Assembly (NCBI RefSeq): GCF_000208745.1
Contig: NC_030853.1
Location: 17,983,600-18,047,599 of the forward strand
Direction: 5' to 3'
Length of the DNA stretch: 64,000 nucleotides
Source: Theobroma cacao
Taxonomy: Eukaryota; Streptophyta; Magnoliopsida; Malvales; Malvaceae
A model generated the notes under the pieces. It ran no database searches, was not told the DNA's origin, and worked only from the letters and a program-made list of their open reading frames with translations. This document shows positions 1 to 12,599 of the stretch, one piece after another; position 1 is the stretch's first letter, and every line of letters begins with the position of its first letter. The translations under genes were made by a program, and so were the position numbers.

Positions 1-1890
1 ATTTTATCTTGTCTCCTTGGTACCAAAAATACCTTATTATGCCTCACTTGACTTCCAAATCGCCTTTTATCTCACAAATTCTCCTCCGATAAAATTATTA
101 TTATTTTATTATTATTTTCTCACTTGCGAAACATTTTATCCTAAACTACTCCTTTCGTCTTTTATCACTTCTAAACATTTTAATTGACCTCAATTTGCAT
201 TTGATCAACTTTATTTATCACCATATCAAAGTATGGGGTATTTCAAAGCTTAAATTCATTACATTGAAAAATCATGTCTTGAAAAATTAAATGTTCATGT
301 GCTTATGTTGAAAAATCTTTACAATGAATTATAAGATCAATTCTTGAAATATGCTTAAGATTGTGCTTAAATGATTGTTTCAATATTGATTCTTTGATTA
401 TTCTTATGAAATTAATCATGACGAACTTGTCGAACTTCATGAAAATAAATTTTGGTTCATCTATTATATTGGTCAAGACACATGCTTACATGATTTTTCA
501 TTTTGCTTGACCTTAAGGTTTGAAGTCTAAAACTTGACTTGAGCTATGCATTTGAATATAAATTTAATTGTCAAGTTTGATCATGGCATATATTGTGAGT
601 TGACATAGTTTAAATTTATTTTGAATATGCATTTAAATGTTAACTATGTCTTCATTGAGTCTTAACGTTTACATGATCTAAAGATCTTGTGTCCATCCAA
701 ATTTAGCTTATAGGTCGTCATAAACAACTTGACATATCAAATAAAATATGGCCTATAGTTTTAGTTAGCAATGAATGCCTAATGTGCTTTGATTAAATAT
801 CTCTTTCTTGAATCTTGATAATTGATATTCATTGATGATTGAATGTTCACTTTGACTATTTTCATGAGTTGAGTGCTTTAATTTCAATTTTCTTTAGTAT
901 CACTCATGAATTATAAAGAATATTGAGAAATAGCATGTAACACATTAAAATTCAATGCTTGTATTTATTTTGGTGTATGTCTATATATTTGTGAAAAATG
1001 GAATCATGATTAATGAAGATAAGCATTTTATTTTTTATAGCCATGTTTGTGCTTGTTTGATCATAACTCTTATACATGATTGCAATAAATGCAAAATGCT
1101 TTAGTCATGCTTCATTAATAATGACATGCCTTTTGTGAAAGTTCTCCTTGAATTGACAATTTCATATATAATTTGGAGAATACAACTTGCAATGCTAGCT
1201 TCAAAATGACTTGGATGAATGACCTCTTGAAAATAATTTGGAAGAATACTCACTAAAAATACTTAATGATGATTTTTTTAAATTTCTCCTTGAGTTGCTA
1301 TTTTTATATATGAATTAAGGAATTTCTTGAAAATGCTTGATTTATACTGCTTGGCTGATTGATATTGAGAATAAATAATGAATACTTGATGATGATTGAT
1401 AATATTTGCTGATAATTGAGAATCATGCTTGAAGAATAATGGTTCTTTAGACATGCCTAGGAACTACTTTGCAAATACTTCTTGAAAATATGAGCATTTG
1501 ATACATATGTTGAACATCTATTCAAATGCTCATACTTTTTAGTTCCATGAATACTTGAGTATTAAGAAAATTAATTGAAAATCCATTTGAATGCTCATTT
1601 ATTCTAGGCTCATGATTTTTCTCCTAATATTTGATTTATTGAGAATCTCTAACAATTTGTGCTAAGCTTTTGATTTCTTAAAGGGGAGTCAATCATTGTC
1701 CTTGATATCATAAGGAATTAAGATCTTCAGCAACAGGATTTGGTGAGAATTCAACATTTGGTGTTCTTCGCTATAGGTAACATCTTTTGAAACACCAAAA
1801 TTGATATTATGCCTTATATTGCTTCTCACTTAAAGTTGAATGTTTAAATGCATAAATGGTATCAAGCCTTAAGTTTTCTCAATTAGTATC
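1..1890. other. AT-rich non-coding, probably retroelement-derived
   Basis: No coding frame of note on either strand. The stretch is built of recurring short words (TGCTTGA, AAATGCTCA, TTGAGAAT) and has a purine run AAAGGGGAGTC near 1680. This texture resembles the long untranslated stretch before the 3' LTR of SIRE-type copia elements, and it appears to continue at 4676 beyond the inserted solo LTR. The assignment is inference; no protein remnant supports it. Confidence 0.35.
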
Positions 1891-2172
1891 TGTCGTAACA
1901 TGCGAGTCCGGAAACCCGATCGCTAGACGAGAGTGAAAACTCTATAACTAAGAGTCGCCACCAATCTTTTTTTCTAGGTGTGATTGGCCACCTATTGACT
2001 CGATTCTAATCTGCGGAGTCTTAATTAGAGCTGTCGTAAAGTGCGGGTCCGGGAACCCGACCGCTAGACGCGATGAAAACTCTATAACTAGGAGTCACCA
2101 CCAATCTTTTTTACTAGGTGTGATTGGTCACCTATTGACTCGATTTTAATCGGCAAAGTCTTAAATTAATTT
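1891..2172 (+). repeat. 141-bp tandem duplication at the LTR start
   Basis: The segment starting TGTCGTAACATGCGAG at 1891 recurs from 2032 (TGTCGTAAAGTGCGGG) with the same order of words (GGAACCCGA, CGCTAGACG, GAAAACTCTATAACTA, CACCAATCTTTTTT, TAGGTGTGATTGG, CACCTATTGACTCGATT). Offset is 141 bp; the copies differ by scattered substitutions and small indels. Confidence 0.85.
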
Positions 2173-2439
2173 TAGGCTTGTCCAAAGAACGTTAAACTGG
2201 TCTACGTTTTTCTAGATCTAGGTTCGGGAGTACGGTTACTCCCAGGGAAGGATTAGCACCCTCAAGATGCCCGTTCCATGAACAGTACCATTGTTAGATT
2301 ATCCTATTGGGCTTTAATCTTTAAGTTCATCATATTCCTTAGCTATAACTTGCTTATTGTATCTCTAATTTTATTAAATTATTTTATTTGATTCTAAAAT
2401 GAAATGCGAGTGTGAGGCAAAATGAAATGCATGCATGAG

Positions 2440-3060
2440 ATAAAAAATGTCGGACGAATAACCTTTTATCGAGGACGTTCTCTCGGATCCGCCCATCATA
2501 CTAATGGGATCTGAGGTGTTCTCTCACCTAAGGAATTATTCAAGAAATTCGCCTTCGCAAATTCGATGAATAAATCCAATCATCAGGGTTATCATACATT
2601 TTTCTTTAAAAATAATGTTTTCATGAATATGAACCTATTATGAGCAAAAATCTTTTATTAAAGATATTTCCCGAGCCCTCCCATCATATTGGTCGGACCC
2701 AAGGACATCTTTTCACCTAAGGAGCTTTCCGAAAGAAACTCACCTTTGCAAGATCTTTAAAAAAATCCCATCATCGGGACTTAACTCATAAGCAAAAATA
2801 CGAATATGTCATGATATGCATGGTGCAATATATGTTAGGCTTATAAAGCTTACATTTATTTTATTTTTATTTTGATTATTATATTTTTTATTTATTTAAA
2901 ATTAAAAATCTCGAAACCTCAAAATCGAGGCCCTCCCATCATACTAGTGGAGCCTTAATTCGAATTTCAAACCTAGGGAAAGTTAGCCCGAGATTGCGAC
3001 TTCTCGTATTCTGACCAATCATCCCATCATCGGTATTGATTATTCACTATTCCTATGGTT
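2440..3060. repeat. Three degenerate repeats of about 200-250 bp
   Basis: Three successive blocks (near 2450, 2640 and 2890) share the same order of motifs: a CCCTCCCATCATA-type phrase, a CACCTAAGGA/CCTAGGGA phrase, and a closing CCATCATCGG phrase. They are strongly diverged and visible only as ordered word similarity. They lie inside the probable solo LTR. Confidence 0.5.
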
Positions 3061-3659
3061 AATATTATGGCGTCTTAAAATTCATTTTTATAAGGTCAAT
3101 TCTAATATCCATTCAATTATAATCATTTAACTAGCTCAAGTATACATATATATTTTTTATATTTAACATAAAATGTTTCTTTTATATTTTATATTTGCTA
3201 AATATATTTTTACAATCTAATGTATAAACATATTTTACATGCTCTTTTTTTATACATATATTTCTTTTTATCCAAGAATACCCCACCAATATTCCAAAAA
3301 TTTCCCACTTACCTTAATTTAATCTAAATATTTTTTTACCTATCATCTATTCCATTCATTTCTATTTTTTTATATCCTCTTATCTACCCCAATCCCTTTT
3401 TTTCTTTTTTATGATTCATTAGTCATTGTTTTTTTTTGTATCATTAAACATCCTATTTTATCCTCATCTTTTTTTCAAAAAAAAAATAAATTTTATTTTC
3501 TAATTTTTTATTTTTATTGCCAAGCACAACAACAAAATCAAACAAAAAAATAAGTGTATACCTTCAATGGGTTAATAGTAGCCCAACACGTTCAACTTGG
3601 CCCACCTAGTCTGCCTCTCAAAGCGCACAGTTTGGTTCCTTGCTTCAACCACCCTTTGT

Positions 3660-3760
3660 GGGCCAAAACGGCACCGTTTTGAGTTTTGGGAAGGCCTATT
3701 AATTAGTTGCAAAACGACGTAATTTTGAGCCCTTTAACCCTAACTATAAAATCTTTTTTT
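3660..3760 (+). promoter_or_regulatory. LTR promoter-like segment
   Basis: An imperfect palindrome AAAACGGCACCGTTTT lies at 3664-3679, a second CAAAACGACG motif near 3709, and a TATA-like ACTATAAAATC at about 3743. A long pyrimidine-rich leader follows. This order (palindrome, TATA, CT-rich leader) is what an LTR U3/R junction would show. No transcription start can be read from sequence. Confidence 0.4.
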
Positions 3761-4675
3761 TCTCTCCTTTCTCCATTTTCTCCTTCACTTTCTCTTTCTA
3801 GCCACCGGACCTTCCTCTTTCTCTGTAAAAAAAAATCACTTTTCTTCTCTTCTTTCTCTCACCGATGTCGGCTTCTTTCTCTTCTCTCTCTTTGTTTTGT
3901 CGGCTTCTCTTTTCTTTCTCTTTTCCTTTGTGCCAGCCAATCTAGTTTCCCTCCTCCACCAGCAACAACCAAGATCGGACCTCTCTTCGCCGTTCAAAGT
4001 AGCTCGCGCCACTCCAGCAGCTCTCTCTCTAAATTGGTCGGCGGCAACCCATGCTCACCCAAAAAAACTCAAACTCCCTCCAAAGCAGTCGCACACGAAC
4101 CCCAAAATCCCTCTAAAAATTACCCAAAATAGAAAAAAAATCCCTAAAAAAAACTTTACTCTCCCCTTCCCAGTATGTATTTGCGATTGATTTTTGGCAT
4201 ATCTTTTTGTATTTTTTTGGGTTTTTTTTATATTTCTGGATTGAGGTTTCTGTCTGCTAGAGATTAGGGGTTTTTTTTTAGTTGCAGGTGGCTAGGATTT
4301 TCTAGGTTTTTTGAATACTTTTTCTTTGATTTTTTTGGCTCTTAGAGACTAGGGTTTTTTTATTGCCCTCTATAATTTTTTTCTGGTTATTGTGGCTGCT
4401 CTCGGTTGCTAGAAAAGCTAGGATTTTTGAATTGCTTGTTTTTTTTGGATTTTTGGCTCCCTATCCCCTGTGCTACAGTGCCTCTTTTATACTGGGCTGA
4501 AAGGGACACGCTCCCACTACTTTGCCAAACGCGAATTTTTTGGGTCTGGCAAAGTGAAGGTGGTGGCTGGCAGAGTGCATCCTCACCCTGCCAGTCGTAC
4601 CTCTTCTCTCTCTCTTTTTTTTGTGATTTTTAATTAATAAAATTTTATTATGTTTTTTACAGTGTCTACGGTATC

Positions 4676-5290
4676 TAGCTTTAAAATTAGCATCAAGCTT
4701 TATAATTGTCTCATATCACTTGAGTTTTAAATTGATCATATCTTTCTTAAATGTTTTAAGCCTTGAAGTTGAAACACTTGAAGTCTTTACTAGTGCTTTA
4801 CCAATTGATATAATGAGCTTGAAAATGATTCCATCTCTCATAATTGATTTTGTGCTTTAATAAAAGGGGAGATTTTACTTATATCTATCAATTGGTATAT
4901 TGAGCTTTAACACTTGGTATTGGAGTTGAAATATGGCTTATGTGCTTATTGAACATCTTTATGATTATCTTTGTTGGACTTCATAATTGTCATGCACACA
5001 TTTCGCTTATAGTATATACACATGTGGTTAAGTGCATATATATGATGATTTGGTGACTTTATGGTTACATATCCATGGTCTTAATGCTTATATTTTTAAT
5101 AGATTTTGCTAACCATTATGTCTTGAGCTTAAGTGTTTAATGCTCACTCTTCTTAGCCTTTTGGATATAACAAAAAAGGGGGGAAGCTTTATGAGCAAAT
5201 TTAATTTTATCCATATGTTGTGGGAGAGATTTTAAAATCATTTAAAATGCCAATTATGCTCATAGTTTTGTCATATCAAAAATGGGGAGA
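4676..5290. other. AT-rich non-coding with purine-rich tracts
   Basis: No gene seen. Purine runs AAAAGGGGAGA (about 4863), AAAAAAGGGGGGAAG (about 5171) and AAAAATGGGGAGA (about 5278) resemble polypurine tracts; the last lies directly before the SIRE-like LTR start. The sequence is probably continuous with 1-1885, the solo LTR having inserted between. Confidence 0.35.
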
Positions 5291-7274
5291 TCGTTAGCTT
5301 TAAAATTATTATAGTTTTGATTATGACAAAATGATCAAATTTGCTTGAACATTATTTAAGTACTCCTTGACAAGTTCTTGAAATAATTTAACTCCCACAC
5401 ATTTGTTCGTACATAGACACCAGCTTGACTCTTGAAGTTATTGAACTATATCTATAAGCTTGTATGACTCAGGTGTATGAGTGCTTATGATTTTCATTCA
5501 TTAAAGAATGATTTAAAGATTAAAGGAAAATCTAGATACACTCATTAAAAGGGAGTTTTGAATATCTTGTTTAATGATGAAAAAGAAAAAAGAGAGAAAG
5601 AAGACTAAGTTAAATAAAGTTTGATAGGTTTTCATGTTTAATTTATGTGTGTGATACTTAGTTATGGTTTTGTTGAATATTATGTAAAGAAAACTAGATG
5701 CATTAACTAAGGGGGAGCAACACATTATGCATAAAGATTTGAAGCATTCACATTGAACATAGACTTTGCACTCTTAATCTAAAAGTGTTTTGTCATCATA
5801 AAGAATAAGAGAGCTAGAATGTTGACTCTATGTGTTTTTTATGATAACAAAATATTCCCATTCATTGGTGTCTAATTATATCGTTTAAGTGTGCAAAAGA
5901 AAGCTTAAATTCATTAATATATTTGGTATTTGAAAGCAAGTCAAGGTGGTTGTTCAGTTGCAAGATGAGTTCATTGGTTAAACAAGCAAAGAAAAAAAAG
6001 CTTTAATGAAGACAGATTAGTCTTAATCGATTAACAGAAATATTTAATCAATTAAAGCAATTCTAGGCACTAAACTAAGGACAGACAAAAGGGTCTTAAC
6101 TGGTTAACCCAAGGTTTGATCAGTTAAGCGGGTTCTGGATGCAAAACATAAGCTTTTTAATCGGTTAAAGGAAATGAGTTAACTGGTTAAAGGTCAAAGT
6201 TAATGTGTCAATAAGTGCCAAAATTTAAATTCAAAATATTAATGACTGTTCAAGGCACCAAACCAAGAGACTTAAAGTTGAAGAATTTTAAATTGGTTAT
6301 AGCCCATTTTAATCAGTTAAGGATGAAAGGAAAGAAGCTTTAATCAGTTAAAGGGAGTATTAATCTATTGAATGGAGGTTTGCCAAAAATAGTGCTTAAA
6401 GGTACTTGAAACATAAAGTTGTTAATCAATTAAAGCTGCTATTAATTGGTTAACATAGAAAAACAGTGCGCAAGACAGAGAAGACTTAATCGACTAAGAA
6501 GTATGATTAACCAACTAAATGCTCACCATCAGAAATTTGAATTTAAGCATAAAAAGACAAAATAACTGCTAGAAACGGCTAATGTATGTCTTCAACGGTC
6601 AGAAGTGATTTTGCAAGTATTTAAAACCTCTCCAACAATCAAAAATCATATAGAGAAGTTATCCAAAGTAATTTTGAGCTTAGAAAACCAAAAACTTTCT
6701 CTTTACACTTGTATTTCACTCTCATCCTTTAAAAAGTGTTTAAGCTTAACTTTGTATATCTTAGATCAGCTAAGTGATCATTTGTACTTTATGTTTTCTT
6801 CATTTGTCGTTTACTTAAAGTGTGCGAGGCACTCTAAAGGGTAGATCAAGCTTAAGTTAGCTTGATTGTTGTTACAGGTTTTAACTTAGCCTTACAAAAG
6901 TTAGTTTTAGGTTTTGGTTGATCTTAATATAAACCATTGTTAAAGGTTGTGGTTGAGCTTGTGAAAAGCCATTGTAAAAGCTTGGTGGAAGCTTGGGAAT
7001 TCCATTGATTTTAGTGAATTGGTTTAAAAATCCTTGATTAGGAGATCAAGGTAGTTGATGTAATTTAAGGGGACCGAACCACTATAAATCATTGTGTTTT
7101 GTCTACTTTCTTTTATTTTCTTCGTACTTTTAGCATTTAAATCATTCCTCCAACAAGTTTTAAGCTTCCATTTTCAAATTCCTTTAATCAGCTCTTTAGT
7201 TAGAAAGAATTTCTTGTCATTCCAAAAGTGCTATTCACCCCCCCCCCCCACTAGCATGCTTTTTTGGACCAACA
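5291..7274 (+). mobile_element. SIRE-like copia LTR
   Basis: The block begins just after a polypurine tract, with GTTAGCTTTAAAATT and then TTTTGATTATGACAAA, a phrase usual at SIRE/Maximus LTR starts. Many AATCGATTAAC / TTAACTGGTTAA words crowd 6010-6520. It ends with a C-tract followed by TAGCATGC and GGACCAACA, also typical of this LTR class. The terminal TG is decayed. The upstream polypurine tract argues for a 3' LTR, while the AAATTGG after it could be a primer-site relic. The open frames at 5513-5725 (minus), 6605-6844 and 7094-7291 are translations of LTR sequence. No matching second LTR is in the window. Confidence 0.5.
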
Positions 7275-7385
7275 AAAATTGGAGGCCTTAGTAAGTAAGA
7301 CTTTATGCTATTAAAAGCATTATTACAAGACTCATCCTAAACAAAAGGTGTATCTTTCTTCATCAAATGATTAAATGGTTAACAT

Positions 7386-7684
7386 TTACCAACCAAGTTG
7401 GATATCAAGCATCGAGTGTAAGCCAATCTTCCTTGCAAACTTTTTAAGTTCATGGAGATTTCTTGGTTCAAGCATCTTGACGATTGCATCTATTTTTGAT
7501 TTATCAATTTCAATCCCACGGTGCCATACTATGAATCCCAAAAATTTACCAGAAGATACTCCATAGGCACACCTTAAAAACAATTCATTTTTAATTGATA
7601 TTGACGTAATCTCTTGAATACTTGGTGAAGATCTTCAAGATGATCAACTCTCTTTTTAACTTAACCACCAAATCATCAACATTA
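7386..7684 (-). pseudogene. Gypsy reverse transcriptase, C-terminal part
   Basis: Downward from 7680 the minus strand reads VDDLVVK, the catalytic (Y)VDD region, then after a frameshift VDHLEDLHQVFKRLRQYQ and, from 7583, LRCAYGVSSGKFLGFIV with RGIEIDKSKIDAI, the thumb region of gypsy RT. The first half of the same enzyme ends at 10507 with YYV, so the YYVDD active-site motif is exactly where the 2.8-kb LTR sits. A frameshift and loss of downstream sequence make it non-functional. Confidence 0.8.
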
Positions 7685-10506
7685 TGTCACAACTCAAATC
7701 CGAGGACATAATCCGTGAAAGGGTATCAATGAGAGTTACCCTCTTAACCCATGCAAGCCTAAAAAAAACAAAGCCAATACTCAGAATTAGCTCATGGGAC
7801 TCATCACCATGGAACCTTATCTCAAACATGTGTGAATGTGTTAAATCACATAAGATTTAAATCATATTAGTTTGCATGCTCATGTGCTTAAAATGTGGAA
7901 GCAATACATATCAGTTTAACAAGCATGGCCATCTTGTGGCAAATACAAAGTGTAGCCATCTCATGGCCACTCTCAAAATACATGTCATATAATGCAAGGC
8001 ATAACCAAAATATTATCCATAGTAGTCAGACATAATTAACCAACCTAAATAAGACTAGTGGAGTACAACTAAAAGAAACAAAAACAAAAAGGCTTACGCT
8101 TATTGGATGCCATATGATCACTTACCAAAGACTAACTGAAGTGTTGGCTCTTCCCAAAAGGCAACAAGCCAATCAACTATTTCCCTACAAAACAAGTGCA
8201 TCTTACATGTGTGAATTATAGAAAACTTTATGAGTAGAAATGGGGAGGGGGAACAAGCTAAACAGAAGAGTATTTATCAAAGATGCCTTTTAAAAACAAT
8301 GCAAGTAATCCATTTCAAGAAATAACCAAGTTACCTTTCAACCATATCAACATTCAAGGATTGGAGAATTATATCCCCAGCAAAATCAAGCATCCCAAGA
8401 TGTTAGTTATGTGGCAAGTATGACCACATACCAAACAAAACTTCAACACCATTGCCTCAACGGATTCCAACTCATTAAAAATGAATTGATAAAGTTTTGT
8501 TGAAAATCCATTCTTAAACCTTTAAAATAAGATCATAATTTGTAAAATGTTCAAGCATTCTCAGGAAAACAATATATAAATATTAGGTTTTAAAGCTTTT
8601 GTAAAAGATGCTAGGGAAAACAAGGTTTGGTTTCAAAGAAAGTGAAATAATGTAGTTATCCTTAGAAAACCTTTGAAGAAAACTAAGGACTATCAACAAT
8701 AATATAATTCATAATAATTTTCATATGTCAAGTCTAATCAAGGTCAAGATGAATATCAAGTCCAATGTCAACATCATACAAATATGAATCTCAAGTGCCA
8801 AAGTCGAAGCAATATCAATACCAAATCCAAAATTCAAAATAACTATTAAGTTCCAATTTCATAGTGTCAAATATCATTTCAAATAGATCATAGGGCACTA
8901 AATAGCCTGGACAACCAAATCAAAATGTGTCGTAGCACCAAAGGGGTCAGATACATGATAGTCATCGACCATATATTGAAAGTGGTAAGATCGTATCAAC
9001 TACCAAATGAAACTAAATCAAAGGGGTAGGACTCTATCAACTACCCAATCAAAGTTAAGCATTGTGCAAAATGGCTAGTGTCTACTGTCACTAGCTACAA
9101 GTCCATAACTCAAATAGACTCCACTAAAATATTTTTGTACTATGTTTCCAAATATCCAAATGCTCAATCCCATATGAAAAGATGAAACCAGTCACCATCT
9201 AAGAACAAAGGGTTCAATAGAATGAAGTCAAGTGTACAAAGTTCATTTCCAAGCAAGGTATATTCTCTATCATCAACAAAATAAATTATAAAGCAAAGGC
9301 TAAATCAAATCATTTTAACTTTCCAAATTTGCAATCGTTCAACTAATCACAAAAAAACATAAATTTTTGAGGCATTAAACATTTCGAAAGGCTTATTCCC
9401 TATGCACAAAACTATATAACATAGCATCATATTTACCAAGTATATCTAGATTTCATTAAACCATCTTGAAACCATTATTCACATCGCAAACATCCATCAA
9501 AATATGTTTTAATGCGAGGTTATAGAATAGGCATGCTTAATTATTTTAAAATAATTAAAAACGTCGTATCTACCCACCTCTCGAAACGTGCCCTTTTCCT
9601 CTTGGCACTTTTTGTCGAAAGCTTGGCTTTTCCAACAACTCAAATTACTACAATATCACCTAGAAATGATATTCAAATATAAATAATCTCAAAGGCCTAA
9701 CAAAATGATATTCAACCATCAATATCCTCAAAAACCCTAAAAATTTCAGAATACTTGAATATCCATTTCTAACCCTATTTAATCTTCACTTATTTCCAAT
9801 TATTTCCACTAAACATTCATCCAAACTTCATGCCCAACAAATAGAGAAATTATTTTACCTATTTTTCCTCTTTGTTAAGCTTCTAATGGAAAGATCGAGC
9901 CAAATCTTAAAAAACTAGAAAATTTATAGCTTTTAGATAGAGAACACAAAAATCATCAAAACCAAACTTTTGGTAGTGAAAATCCTTTCCTTCAGCACTT
10001 AGAATCCAAGATTTAGCATTAGAGTGTGAAGGTTTTGAGTGGGGTGAAATTTGAGAGAAATCAGATAAGAGAATGAAGAAATAGGAGAAACTGAGAGATT
10101 TTTCGATTTTAGGGCTTTTAAGCCCAATGTTTTTTGATTTGGCACCTCAAGATGGACTATGGGAGCTTGATACTCAATCCTGGACTAGATTATTTACCCC
10201 AAATCTCATTTCTTACACTAAGATCTACTACCAAGGTTCTGTACTCGATCCTGGGCCAATGCTATTATTTACCCTTAATCTTTACTTCGTAGATTCGATC
10301 CTTCATGCACTAAGATCGACTCTGGAGATCTAGATTTGTGAAAATGGCTTCCTTTAAGGCCTAACCTCATTCTAAATCTCTCCCACAGCCTTCATGACTT
10401 TTATTTATGAATTTTCAAGGATGAAATTGAGGTTTTTAAGTCAACAAAAGTATGTCCTAAACTCACCAAATTAATTTCCCAAGTGACAAAATTTATGGGT
10501 TTCACA
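7685..10506 (+). mobile_element. Solo LTR inserted in gypsy RT
   Basis: The block starts TGTCACAACTCAAATCC and ends GGGTTTCACA. It separates two halves of one reverse transcriptase at the YYV|VDD codons, so its borders are fixed by the host reading frame. The flanks are CATTA (7680-7684) and CATAG (10507-10511), a 5-bp duplication with two mismatches; CATAG is what the host RT codons predict. There is no coding content; the open frame 10127-10333 is chance. Start and end words resemble the solo LTR at 36536-39076, so both may be from one gypsy lineage. Orientation is given by the TG start and the promoter-like 3' part and is uncertain. Confidence 0.75.
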
Positions 10507-10840
10507 CATAGTATTCAATATTCTTGTGGAGCATATCATCGAATATTTTTTGCATCAGTCTTTGATAAGTGGCACTTACATTTTTCAACCCAAAAGGCAT
10601 AACTTTGTAAAAATATATTCCTTTAGGAGTTTGGAATGCAGTTAGCTCTTCATCTTTTGGATCCATGTGAATCTGATTACAACTAGAAAAGCCATCCATA
10701 AAAGATAAAGCTTCATGGCTAGTTGTTGCATCCATAATTATTTTCGTCAAAAAGAAAGGAAATATTCCTTTAGGCAAACGTTGTTCAAGTCTAGAAAATG
10801 CAAACTCGAATTTGACCATTCTTTTTTTTAACTGAAACAA
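10507..10840 (-). pseudogene. Gypsy reverse transcriptase, N-terminal part
   Basis: The minus-strand frame reads ALSFMDGFSSCNQIHMDPKD, then TAFQTPKGIYFYKVMPFGLK, then ATYQRLMQKIF and ends NIEYYV. This is the palm region of gypsy RT (first catalytic Asp in the FMDGFS block; the VMPFGLKN block). It is interrupted by the LTR directly before the catalytic DD pair, which is found 2.8 kb away at 7680. Confidence 0.85.
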
Positions 10841-11829
10841 TATTTGAGATCCAAGTAGGGTACTTGATTCTCAAATAAAGCCAACCTTAATGAGTTTCTT
10901 GAGCTCAGCCTCAATTTAAAGAATCAAGTTATGGTGAAGACATCGTTGAGCTTGTTTAATAGATCAAACACCTTTTTTTACTGCTAGATGATGTACAGCA
11001 TCTTTGAGATCCAATCCATGCATTTCTTTATAAGCCCATGCAAAGACGTCTCGATACCTTATCAAGAGGTCGAAATAAGATTTTCTCCTTCAAAATTTAA
11101 ATTAGCACTTATGAAGATTAGACGAGGATATTTTGTAATGCCTATGTTTGCTTTTTTTAATTCATCAATTGTAGGTCACTTCCTTTCCTCTAATAATGGG
11201 GGAGCCACTTGGACATTTTCTTTTTCATATTTTTCATCACTTTCTACTATAGACACGTGATTGCTTGTGAAGATTTCCATTTCTTCTTGGTTTTCTTCTT
11301 CTGAAGATAATGCTTGTTTAGTCACAACCACAGTTTGCCTTTTAGCCTTTAATGTTTCATCATTTGTTACATTCTATTCACTTTTTCTTTTCATTTGTGA
11401 AGGGATGATGCTATGGAAATCCTTTGATTCTTATGTGTTAAAGTTCTTTTTGTGCCTCTTTTGTGAAAGTTTTCTTCCTACCCTTAAACACCTGAACTTT
11501 TTTTATATCACTTTTGTATGATCTTTCTTGATACGATTAGACACCAAACCTTGGTTTGAAGTTTTTTATCAAATGCTACGATTCTTAGAGGAATCTTGTG
11601 GAGTCTCTTTGGTTTGTTCACTCAACTCATGTACCAATTTGGAAATGTCTTTTTGCTTGTAGCCAACCCTTATTAAAAGCTTATAGGCATTAGGGTTGAA
11701 ATTGTTAGCTCTTTGAAAAGGGAAATCATCATGCTCAACCAATGGTCATTTTGTTGGCCTCACAAATCCTTTCAATGGGGACATAGCGACTTTTTACTTT
11801 TCCAATCTAGCGAGTGGCAAAGTCGAATT

Positions 11830-12350
11830 TTTTAAGCCTTAAATAATATCATCATCTTTCTTTGTAGATGAAGACGATTTCTTTCCTTTCTCCTTTGATG
11901 ATTTTCCTTCATCATTTCCCTGATCACCTTTGGGTTGTGCCTCTTCCACAAAAGTACTTTCCGAATAGAACTTAGCATTAGCCAAATGTGCCTCTGTTGT
12001 AGTAAATGGCTTAGTGTCTACGATGATTGTCTTCACTTGACCATTTCTACAATATTTGAAATATTGATGAAATGTTGACAATACTACACCATTTTGATGT
12101 ATCTACGGTCACCCAAACAACATGTATGTTGTGTTGCATCAATCACATGAAAAAATAGATTGGATTCCATATCATCGATGAAAAGTTGAAGTCTAACTTT
12201 CCTATAGCTCTTTGCCCTTCAAATTTGAAACCTTGGATTATCAAGTGACTTTTCAATAATTCATCGAAAGGCATCCCAAGCTCTTTCATTATCTTTAGTG
12301 TGATCAGTTAACAACAAATCCGTCATTTATCTGATTCAATTGATCTTCTG
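11830..12350 (-). pseudogene. Gypsy protease/linker remnant
   Basis: Minus-strand pieces read LIIQGFKFEGQRAIGK, a DDMESNLFFHVIDATQ-like segment and, lower down (11839-12081), HQYFKYCRNGQVKTIIVDTK followed by PFTTTEAHLANAKFY. This order is familiar from the protease C-terminal region and linker to RT in plant gypsy polyproteins. The tail from about 11930 is Lys/Ser-rich low complexity. Stops and frame changes are frequent; the catalytic DTG/DSG was not located with confidence. Confidence 0.5.
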
Positions 12351-12599
12351 TTCACGACTATACCTTATAGCAAAAAGAGGTCGATTATAGGGGGTAAGCC
12401 TTAACAATAATTTTTCATAAAAAAAAAGTAATTTTTGCACCATAAGAGGAATTAAAATCAAACTTAATTTTTTTTCTTCATTCCCAACATCTTCATCAAT
12501 TTAGAAACATGATGTAGGAATTGGATTATGATTTTTGAATTGAACTAGCATGAACTCATTCAATGTGATTGGTCATCTAAGCCTTCACACAATTGAATT

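Larger units (their letters stand above)
1891..4670 (+). mobile_element. Probable solo LTR, long gypsy (Tat/Ogre-like) type
   Basis: The block starts TGTCGTAACATGCG and ends GTGTCTACG (a decayed CA end). It is flanked by an exact 5-bp direct repeat GTATC at 1886-1890 and 4671-4675. It holds GC-rich words typical of long plant gypsy LTRs (GAGTCGCCACCAATC, GGAAGGATTAGCACCCTC), degenerate internal repeats, a promoter-like segment near 3660-3760 and a pyrimidine-rich leader after it. No gag or pol remnant lies inside, so a solo LTR produced by LTR recombination fits best. The small open frames at 3707-4132, 3897-4190 and 4406-4633 are low-complexity translations of this LTR. Family naming is from recalled motifs and is the weaker part. 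Confidence 0.6.

Noticed and set aside
3707..4633. Three open frames (Ser/Leu/Phe-rich)
   Set aside because: They are translations of the pyrimidine-rich leader of a probable solo LTR, with no domain and several alternative frames open together.
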